Shown piece by piece: positions 1-5,516 of a DNA stretch of 13,783 nt. Every line of letters begins with the position of its first letter. Positions within the stretch are counted from its first letter, which is position 1. The translations under genes and the position numbers were made by a program. The stretch comes from a bacterium. Its GTDB lineage: Bacteria > Patescibacteriota > WWE3 > 2-01-FULL-39-13 > JAQBTZ01. The notes below the pieces were generated by a model, which worked only from the letters and a program-made list of their open reading frames with translations, searched no databases and was not told the origin of the DNA. The DNA lies in NCBI GenBank assembly GCA_027624675.1, contig JAQBTZ010000008.1:1-13783 (forward strand), in the 5' to 3' direction.

Positions 1-1
1 A

Positions 2-409
2 AAAACTGCTCAACATCATCAAACTAAAAATAGTAACTCAACAAATATTATAAAAACAATACTGAAAGATTCCGCTATTTTTAATTTTGAAGGGTTAATT
101 AAAATAGATAAAAAAGCTGGGCAAACAAATGCTTTCTTAACCCAAAACACTCTTAATTTATCACAAGATTCTATAAATCATTCTGTTCCATCCCTCGAAA
201 TTAATGCTGATGATGTTAAGGCAAGCCACGCTGCCACAACGTCGTTTATTGATGATCAAAGTTTATACTACTTAAAATCAAGAGGGATAAATCAAAAAGA
301 GAGTGAAAATCTAATAGTTAGAGGATTTATACAAACGGTGATTGATAAAATTAAAGATGAAGAGATAAAAAAAGAGGTAGAAGAAAAAGTTGAAGAATAT
401 TTTAATTAA
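2..409 (+). CDS. sufD: SufD-like Fe-S assembly scaffold (C-terminal part, cut by window edge)
   Basis: This is the last 135 codons of a SufB/SufD-family protein, read in the frame starting at base 2; the start lies left of the window. SufD works with SufB and the ATPase SufC as the scaffold on which Fe-S clusters are built in the cytosol. The reading shows the end of the right-handed beta-helix (NIIKTILKDSAIFNFEGLI), then QTNAFLTQNTLNLS, and the family C-terminal block with DVKASHAATTSFID and LYYLKSRGI. The DVKASH form and the charged helical tail fit SufD better than SufB, but SufB cannot be fully excluded without the N-terminus. The stop codon overlaps the end of the convergent cupin gene by 8 bp. 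sufC and sufB are presumably just upstream. Confidence 0.88.
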   Translation, partial: KTAQHHQTKNSNSTNIIKTILKDSAIFNFEGLIKIDKKAGQTNAFLTQNTLNLSQDSINHSVPSLEINADDVKASHAATTSFIDDQSLYYLKSRGINQKESENLIVRGFIQTVIDKIKDEEIKKEVEEKVEEYFN

Positions 410-764
410 TAGAAACCATCTCTTTATCACTAGGCACACATGGAGCGTGAATTGCAAAACCCTCTGTATCTTCCAAAAACTCTTGCATTACAACTTGTCC
501 TTTTTCTGCATACCAACACTGACCACCCTCTATTATAAATTTCTCCTCACCAACAATAAGTCGCATTTTCCCACTTAAAATTATTCCAATCTCTAATTTC
601 TGATTATGTTTATGAAAATCAAATTTCTCACCTAAGTTATGATTAAAATATTTTATTTCTACCTGATCAGTTTTAGCAAAACCCTCTGGCAAAAAACTCC
701 CAACAAACCAACCCTTGGTATTTTCAAATCCAGTTTTAAAATTTCCAACATAATAATTTTTCAT
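402..764 (-). CDS. Small single-domain cupin protein
   Basis: A 120-residue one-domain cupin. Residues 45-65 carry cupin motif 1: G45, H51-x-H53, E58 and G65, the usual metal-binding His/Glu set. Motif 2 is degenerate (around GGQCWYAEKGQ), with a late H106 in AIHAP that could supply the third His. Substrate and reaction cannot be told; small cupins range from enzymes to binding or sensor proteins. The frame is open to a GTG at 785, but I choose the ATG at 764. A perfect TATAAT box (771-776) ends 6 nt before it, so the upstream codons would be promoter read as protein. The gene is inverted inside the suf cluster, convergent with sufD and divergent from sufS, so it is probably transcribed alone. 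Confidence 0.8.
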   Translation of the reverse strand: MKNYYVGNFKTGFENTKGWFVGSFLPEGFAKTDQVEIKYFNHNLGEKFDFHKHNQKLEIGIILSGKMRLIVGEEKFIIEGGQCWYAEKGQVVMQEFLEDTEGFAIHAPCVPSDKEMVSIN

Positions 765-770
765 ATAAAT

Positions 771-776
771 ATTATA
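771..776 (-). promoter_or_regulatory. Cupin -10 box, predicted leaderless
   Basis: A perfect TATAAT on the - strand is followed by exactly 6 nt (ATTTAT) and then the ATG at 764. Transcription normally starts 6-8 nt after the -10 box, so the mRNA should begin at or next to the ATG. No clear -35 and no Shine-Dalgarno is seen. It lies back to back with the sufS promoter. Confidence 0.65.
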
Positions 777-802
777 CACCAACACACTAAAAACCCAAAT
801 TC

Positions 803-811
803 TGCTAAAAT
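803..811 (+). promoter_or_regulatory. sufS extended -10 box, predicted leaderless
   Basis: TGCTAAAAT matches an extended -10 element (TGn plus TAAAAT, 5 of 6 bases to consensus). Six bases (ATAACC) separate it from the sufS ATG at 818, leaving no room for a Shine-Dalgarno. It predicts a separate, leaderless start for the sufS operon, independent of the upstream sufD unit. Confidence 0.6.
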
Positions 812-817
812 ATAACC

Positions 818-2032
818 ATGAATATTGTAAACGCTAAAAACGAGTTCCCAATTTTATCCCAAAAAATTAATGGGAAAGATTTAGTTTATTTAGATAACAG
901 TGCTACTAGTCAAAAACCGCAGGTTGTTATTGATTCTATTGTCGATTATTACACCAACTATAACTCTAATGTTCATCGAGGAATCCACACCCTTGCAGAA
1001 AAAGCTACAGAAAAATATGAGGAGGTTAGACAAAAAGTTGCTGATTTTATAAATGCAAAAAGTGTTAACGAGATAATATTTACAAAAGGCACAACAGAAA
1101 GTCTAAATTTTTTAGCTAGCTCGTTAGGAAAAAACTTTCAGAAAGACGATGAAATTATACTTACCGAAATGGAGCATCATTCTAATATTGTTCCTTGGCA
1201 GTTTATAGCAAAAGAAAAAGGGTTAATTATTAAATATATAGAAGTAAAACCAGATGGAACTTTAGATATTGAAAATCTAGAAAGTTTAATAAATAAAAAA
1301 ACTAAGATAATAAGCCTTATTCATGTTTCAAATGTATTAGGAACAATTAACCCAGTTGAAAAAATTATTAAAAGAGCAAAGTTAATTAACCCAGATATTA
1401 TTGCCATTGTTGATATTGCGCAGTCTGTTCCGCATATGAAAGTTAATGTTCAAAAGATTAAAGCTGACTTTGTAGTATTTTCTGCACATAAAATGTTAGG
1501 GCCAACTGGAGTTGGAGTTTTATGGGGAAAATATGATTTACTTGAAAAGTTACACCCATTTTTAGGTGGTGGATCGATGATTGCAAGTGTTACAAAAGAA
1601 AAAACTTTGTTTGCAGAAATTCCTCAAAGGTTTGAGGCTGGTACTCCAAACATTGCAGGTGTAATTGGGTTTGGCACAGCCATTGATTATATTAACAAAA
1701 TTGGAATTGATGAGATTAATAGCCACGAACAACACCTAACTAAATATGCAATGGAACAAATAAAACAACTAGATTTTATTGAAATTTATGGGCCAAATGA
1801 ACGAGCAGGGATTATTAGTTTTAATATAAAAGGTGTACACTCTCACGATGTTTCTGCTGTACTTGATAATAACGGTATTGCAGTTAGATCAGGACATCAT
1901 TGTACAGACATTTTACATAACAAGTTAAACATTAACTCTACAGTTAGAGCCAGTTTTTATTTATATAACAATGAAAATGATGTTGAACAATTGGTATTAG
2001 GGCTTAAGAAAGTTAATAAAATATTTAAATGA
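818..2032 (+). CDS. sufS: SufS-type cysteine desulfurase
   Basis: A full-length (404 aa) PLP-dependent group II cysteine desulfurase. It takes sulfur from L-cysteine as an enzyme persulfide, releasing alanine, and hands it to the SUF machinery through SufU. Visible family blocks are LDNSATSQKP (25-34), EMEHHSNIVPW (117-127), VDIAQSVPH with PLP-contacting D199 and Q202, SAHK with Schiff-base lysine K225, and RSGHHC with catalytic C362, followed by VRASFYLYN. All key residues are present. The short, well-aligned loop around RSGHHC is typical of SufS rather than IscS. The start is supported by the extended -10 box 6 nt upstream. The stop overlaps the sufU ATG (ATGA), indicating translational coupling to its sulfur acceptor. 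Confidence 0.97.
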   Translation: MNIVNAKNEFPILSQKINGKDLVYLDNSATSQKPQVVIDSIVDYYTNYNSNVHRGIHTLAEKATEKYEEVRQKVADFINAKSVNEIIFTKGTTESLNFLASSLGKNFQKDDEIILTEMEHHSNIVPWQFIAKEKGLIIKYIEVKPDGTLDIENLESLINKKTKIISLIHVSNVLGTINPVEKIIKRAKLINPDIIAIVDIAQSVPHMKVNVQKIKADFVVFSAHKMLGPTGVGVLWGKYDLLEKLHPFLGGGSMIASVTKEKTLFAEIPQRFEAGTPNIAGVIGFGTAIDYINKIGIDEINSHEQHLTKYAMEQIKQLDFIEIYGPNERAGIISFNIKGVHSHDVSAVLDNNGIAVRSGHHCTDILHNKLNINSTVRASFYLYNNENDVEQLVLGLKKVNKIFK

Positions 2033-2385
2033 ACGACTATACATCACAAATTTTAGATTACTCACAAAACCCTCCAAACTATGGAAAGTTAGAAAATTGT
2101 AACTATACACTAACTGCAAAAAACCCAAGCTGTGGAGATGATCTAACAATCTTTCTTAAAGTTGAAAACAAGATCATAATTGATGCTTCATTTTTAGCAG
2201 ACGGTTGTGCAATTAGTAAGGCTGCTACTTCTATGCTTTTAGAATCATTAATTGGTAAAGAAATCGGGAAAATTGAGAATATAAAAAAAGAAGATGTTCT
2301 CAATCTTTTGCAGATAGATATTTCATCAACCCGAGAAAAATGTGCATTTTTAATACTTGATGCGTTAGATACAATAGCAAGTTAA
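2029..2385 (+). CDS. sufU: SufU-like sulfur acceptor / Fe-S scaffold, compact form
   Basis: A 118-residue member of the SufU/IscU fold, partner of the preceding SufS. In Firmicutes, SufU is a zinc protein that accepts persulfide from SufS. The three conserved cysteines are present with SufU-type surroundings: C35 in NPSCGD (with D37, the equivalent of the zinc-ligand Asp), C60 in GCAIS, and C105 in REKCAFL. The C60-C105 distance is 45 residues, close to IscU, whereas Bacillus SufU has an insert of about 19 residues there. So the motifs are SufU-like but the length is IscU-like. The 4-nt overlap with sufS supports a functional pair. Whether it acts as a zinc sulfurtransferase or as a scaffold cannot be settled from sequence. 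Confidence 0.93.
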   Translation: MNDYTSQILDYSQNPPNYGKLENCNYTLTAKNPSCGDDLTIFLKVENKIIIDASFLADGCAISKAATSMLLESLIGKEIGKIENIKKEDVLNLLQIDISSTREKCAFLILDALDTIAS

Positions 2386-2441
2386 TGATTAATCTCGTGA
2401 AAAAGTATATATTAATTAAAGTACAAAATTAAAAATATATT

Positions 2442-2624
2442 ATGGATTTATTAAATAAATTAAAATCAATGCTTGGTGAAGAAACAACACCAGAAAACGT
2501 AACAGAAGAGACACAAAACAGTTCGTGTGGCTGTGCAGACGGTGCTTGCACTCACCAAGATAACACAGATTGTAAATGTAGTGACGGAAGTTGTGGAAAT
2601 TGTGAAAAAAAAACAAATGAATAG
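2442..2624 (+). CDS. Cysteine-rich mini-protein with CxCxDGxC repeats
   Basis: A 60-residue protein with an amphipathic N-terminal helix (MDLLNKLKSMLGEE), an acidic Thr/Glu linker, and a cysteine-rich tail with seven Cys (29, 31, 36, 44, 46, 51, 54). The tail holds two copies of a C-x-C-x-D-G-x-C unit (CGCADGAC and CKCSDGSC) 15 residues apart. I do not recognise a family. The pattern resembles metallothionein-like or zinc/iron-binding peptides, and a metal-holding role near Fe-S assembly is an inference. It starts 56 nt after sufU with no Shine-Dalgarno, and its last 8 nt overlap the ferredoxin gene. An A9 run (2605-2613) near its end could join it to the ferredoxin frame by slippage. The unlikely-by-chance Cys repeat argues that it is truly translated. 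Confidence 0.72.
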   Translation: MDLLNKLKSMLGEETTPENVTEETQNSSCGCADGACTHQDNTDCKCSDGSCGNCEKKTNE

Positions 2625-2856
2625 CACTAAAGAGGTAAATGGCCTAAAAATTACAGTTGATCGAGATATCTGTATTGGTGCAGGATCTTGTGAACTATTA
2701 GCTCCAGATGTTTTTGGGATTGATAATGAAAACAAGGTGTTTATTAAAGACAACTTTAACACTGATGAGGAAACCATAAAACAAGCTGCAATGAGTTGCC
2801 CTGTTTTAGCAATTATACTTGAAAAAGATGGTGTAAAAGTCTGGCCTGAAAATTAA
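2617..2856 (+). CDS. Small single-cluster ferredoxin, probably [3Fe-4S]
   Basis: A 79-residue ferredoxin of the short single-cluster type. The cluster motif is C19-I-G-A22-G-S-C25, then C61-P62 near the end; the usual second cysteine of CxxCxxC is an alanine. Three-Cys ferredoxins of this kind, such as those serving actinobacterial P450s, carry a [3Fe-4S] cluster. SCELLAPDVF and the C-terminal SCPVLAI are typical of the family. The frame is open back to 2527, but those residues overlap the cysteine-rich gene and look unlike ferredoxin, so I use the ATG at 2617. The next gene starts 1 nt after the stop. It is a likely electron carrier for the flavoprotein two genes on, and possibly for cobalamin reduction or cluster assembly. 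Confidence 0.9.
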   Translation: MNSTKEVNGLKITVDRDICIGAGSCELLAPDVFGIDNENKVFIKDNFNTDEETIKQAAMSCPVLAIILEKDGVKVWPEN

Positions 2857-2857
2857 G

Positions 2858-3400
2858 ATGAGTATATACACGAAAACAGGGGATAATGGTACTACAGGAC
2901 TTTTTGGTGGAACAAGAGTTGGCAAAGACTCGCAAATAATTGATGTTTTAGGAAATATTGATGAATTAAATGCAAGTATTGGTATATTAATCTCAACAAG
3001 TTCTATTACTCCTGATATTAAAGAGTTACTTGTACATACTCAAAACAAAATGTTTGAGATAGGAACAATTGTTGCTAACCCCGCAAAATATCAATCTGAA
3101 ACAAACTTTAATGAAGAACATATCAACCACCTTGAATTATTGATTGATAAATATGAAAGTTTGATAGAACCATTAAGTAACTTTATTTTACCTGGAGGTT
3201 GTCCAATTGCAGCAAATTTACATTTGACACGAGCGATTTGCAGAAAACTTGAGCGAAGTTTAGTTACATTTAGAAATACTGGATCAAATAAATTTGTTAA
3301 TGAGCTTAAATATCTAAATCGACTTTCAGACCTACTTTTTGTTTTAGCTAGATTTGTAAATAAAGTTGAAAATGTTCCAGAAACAATATGGAAGGGTTAA
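2858..3400 (+). CDS. Cob(I)alamin adenosyltransferase, PduO type
   Basis: A 180-residue ATP:cob(I)alamin adenosyltransferase of the trimeric PduO/MMAB family, transferring adenosyl from ATP to reduced corrinoid to make coenzyme B12. The N-terminal ATP-binding block YTKTGDNGTTGLFGG (4-18) with R20, K23 and D24 is intact, as are GNIDELN (32-38), FILPGG (109-114), the R125/R129/E132/R133 helix, and YLNRLSD (152-158). Nothing essential appears to be missing. It lies 1 nt after the ferredoxin and overlaps the next gene by 13 nt, so these genes are co-translated. No cobalamin biosynthesis genes are visible, so the substrate is probably scavenged. The likely user, a B12-dependent enzyme such as class II ribonucleotide reductase, is outside the window. 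Confidence 0.95.
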   Translation: MSIYTKTGDNGTTGLFGGTRVGKDSQIIDVLGNIDELNASIGILISTSSITPDIKELLVHTQNKMFEIGTIVANPAKYQSETNFNEEHINHLELLIDKYESLIEPLSNFILPGGCPIAANLHLTRAICRKLERSLVTFRNTGSNKFVNELKYLNRLSDLLFVLARFVNKVENVPETIWKG

Positions 3401-4530
3401 ATTTTGATATTGCAATAATTGGTGGTGGAATTGCCGCAATTACTTTTGCAGAAAATTACAAAAAATACAATCCAAATGCAACTATAGCAATATTTGAAAA
3501 AACTAACGAAGAGCCATATTCAAAAGTACTATTACCACACTTTGTAAAAAAAGTTATACCAATTGAAAAAACTATTATCCGAACTCAAAAACAGCTAGAG
3601 GACAAAGGAATTAAATATTTCAAGAATGAAAATATTACTTATATTAATACTAATAATAGTAGTTTTGAAAGCCTAAACTATTTAATCTCATTTAACAAAA
3701 TAATAATTGCTACAGGTGGCGAGGCAAGAGAAATTTCAACATCAACTAAACCTTTATACTTTCAAACATTAGAAGATGCAAAAATATTGGTTGATAAACT
3801 TGAAACTACAAACAAAACTTTACCCGCAATAGTATTAGGTGGAGGGTTTATCTCATTTGAATTTTTTGAAATATTTCAAAAATATGGATTTAAAACTATA
3901 AATCTTTTAAGATCGGGAAAGTACTTTTCAAACCTTGCCCCACATCAACTAACCCCAATATTAATAAAAATTTTAAAACAAAACTCTGTTGAAGATATTA
4001 TTAATATAGAAAACATCGAAGATATTACAAATGATTTAATTAGATTTGATGGCAAAACCGTTAGAACATCTATTATTGCAGTTGGCGCAGGATTAACTAG
4101 ATCACATAATTTTTTTGGAAAAACAGAAGAAGGAATAAGAACAAATGAATTTTTAGAAACAGATTATAAAAACATTTATGCCATAGGAGATGTTGCAATC
4201 GTAACTAAAAACAACACACCTAGAGTTACAGGAAACTGGAACAACGCTATTCAACAAGGTATATGGCTTGCAAAATACCTATCAAAACAAATAGATACAG
4301 AATATTCTTTCTCTAAAGCTACAGATTACACCATTAGTTTTTTTGGAAACCATCTATCGTTTATTGGAAATACTGATCAAAAAGTGGTTACAAACAAAAT
4401 TGTAGTTTCTGATGATAAACAGTTTATTGCTGAAACTTATATTGAAAATAAATTAGTAGGGGCGGTATTACTTAATAGTGCAAACAAAAGAACTTTTTAC
4501 CAAGATGAGGTTAGTAAAGTAAACGATTAA
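3388..4530 (+). CDS. FAD-dependent NAD(P) oxidoreductase (rubredoxin/ferredoxin reductase-like)
   Basis: A 380-residue two-dinucleotide-binding flavoprotein. The FAD Rossmann motif is IIGGGIAA (10-17), followed by an acidic end at IFEK; EPYSKVLLPHF (42-52) resembles the YxRxxL block of NADH:rubredoxin reductase and NirB N-terminal domains. ATGG (108-111) is the second FAD contact, LGGGFISFE (150-158) the NAD(P) site, and YAIGD (264-268) the C-terminal FAD ribose contact. There is no redox CxxC, so it is not a thioredoxin or disulfide reductase. The start overlaps the adenosyltransferase by 13 nt, which indicates a shared role. It probably passes electrons from NAD(P)H to the neighbouring ferredoxin, but the acceptor is inferred. 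Its 3' end overlaps the convergent kinase gene by 20 bp. Confidence 0.88.
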   Translation: MEGLNFDIAIIGGGIAAITFAENYKKYNPNATIAIFEKTNEEPYSKVLLPHFVKKVIPIEKTIIRTQKQLEDKGIKYFKNENITYINTNNSSFESLNYLISFNKIIIATGGEAREISTSTKPLYFQTLEDAKILVDKLETTNKTLPAIVLGGGFISFEFFEIFQKYGFKTINLLRSGKYFSNLAPHQLTPILIKILKQNSVEDIINIENIEDITNDLIRFDGKTVRTSIIAVGAGLTRSHNFFGKTEEGIRTNEFLETDYKNIYAIGDVAIVTKNNTPRVTGNWNNAIQQGIWLAKYLSKQIDTEYSFSKATDYTISFFGNHLSFIGNTDQKVVTNKIVVSDDKQFIAETYIENKLVGAVLLNSANKRTFYQDEVSKVND

Positions 4531-5497
4531 ACTCATTTTTAATTAATTCTTGATTTTTAAATAATATAGCAAGCTCTAACTCAAGCAACTTTGCATATTC
4601 TTCAAAATGGTAAATATGCGCACGGACCGAGCCTTGTCTTATATTCTGTTTTACCTTAACTAGCATTAAAACTTTCTGAAAAATAATTAATGGAACAAGC
4701 ACATGTAGATCATCTTTACTTATGTTACTTTTTTTAGAATAATCTCCTATAAATCTTGTTACATCAGTGGTAAATTCCCTAACATCGTAAACATTGAAAT
4801 TAACACTCCTTGCTATAAATTTGGCTAAATCATTAACAATACAACCATATGCTACTTGGTCAAAATCAATAAGTGCCTTTATATTATTACTTTCTATTAA
4901 AAAATTATCTGAACCTAAATCGTTATGAACTAAGCATTTAGTTAGATTGAAAAATGACACACTTGAAAAACCTTCGTATAACTTAATAATTTCATCTCGC
5001 AAGTGTTCTACCCTATGGTCATCTAAATACCAACCAAGGCTTTCCTCTATTAATGCTGCTAGATCTAATTTTCTTAGGTACATAAACTCGCCTGTGCCAG
5101 TATTATGTAGTAAATTAAGTATTGAGACAATTCGGTATGATAATACTGTTTTAAATGGACTAACTGAAAGGGGTTCTCCTTCTACTGCAACAAATAGCGT
5201 AATGTTTTTCTCATCAAAAACACAGGTTCCTACTCTTTTTCTTGTTTTTATTATACTTGCTGTTGGAAATTTGGCTTTAACCAGAAAATTTACTACCTCA
5301 TGTTCTGCCATTATCTGCATCGTATCGGCCTCTTCGTATACCTTAAGAAAAAACTCACCGTGTGTGGTTTTAATCTTAAATAAGGTATTTGTCCAGCCGT
5401 TTTTTAGCTTTCTAACACTAATCACACTACCTAAATCATAGTGTTTTTTTATTAATTCATCTATTTGCAATCTAGTTAATCTGTTTAATAATGGCAA
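4511..5497 (-). CDS. APH-fold phosphotransferase (aminoglycoside/homoserine/choline kinase superfamily)
   Basis: A 328-residue kinase-like protein of the APH superfamily. GWTNTLFKIKT and FFLKVY hold the nucleotide-binding strand with candidate Lys K52. The catalytic loop is LVHNDLGSDNF, with H191, D193 and N198, and the metal-binding motif is IDFD (210-213) followed by NDLAKFI. These match active members. The substrate is unknown: homoserine kinase type II-like and small-molecule kinases share this layout, and context gives no clue. The start is TTG at 5497; an in-frame stop lies 9 nt upstream, so no earlier start exists. It sits 19 nt after the ATPase stop. A TATATAAA stretch (5503-5510) just before the TTG may be a weak promoter, or the gene may be read through from the ATPase. 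Confidence 0.85.
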   Translation of the reverse strand: MPLLNRLTRLQIDELIKKHYDLGSVISVRKLKNGWTNTLFKIKTTHGEFFLKVYEEADTMQIMAEHEVVNFLVKAKFPTASIIKTRKRVGTCVFDEKNITLFVAVEGEPLSVSPFKTVLSYRIVSILNLLHNTGTGEFMYLRKLDLAALIEESLGWYLDDHRVEHLRDEIIKLYEGFSSVSFFNLTKCLVHNDLGSDNFLIESNNIKALIDFDQVAYGCIVNDLAKFIARSVNFNVYDVREFTTDVTRFIGDYSKKSNISKDDLHVLVPLIIFQKVLMLVKVKQNIRQGSVRAHIYHFEEYAKLLELELAILFKNQELIKNEFNRLLY

Positions 5498-5516
5498 GGG
5501 TGTTTATATACATTTT

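Noticed and set aside
390..578. Open frame of 62 codons on the + strand opposite the cupin gene
   Set aside because: It overlaps the cupin on the other strand and sufD's end; its sequence is low-complexity and shows no family, and the cupin motifs explain the region.
2029..2032. TGA recoded as glycine or tryptophan
   Set aside because: TGA ends sufS exactly at its family length and no in-frame TGA appears inside any recognised gene.
2527..2616. Longer ferredoxin N-terminus from a GTG at 2527
   Set aside because: These residues lie under the cysteine-rich gene in another frame and do not resemble ferredoxin; the ATG at 2617 gives a normal family start.
4500..4560. Bidirectional terminator between the flavoprotein and kinase genes
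   Set aside because: The two genes overlap by 20 bp, and I see only A/T runs without a convincing stem.
4947..5441. 164-codon + strand open frame opposite the APH-fold kinase
   Set aside because: The - strand frame has the full kinase motif set (HxDxxxxN and DFD), so the + strand frame is a shadow.
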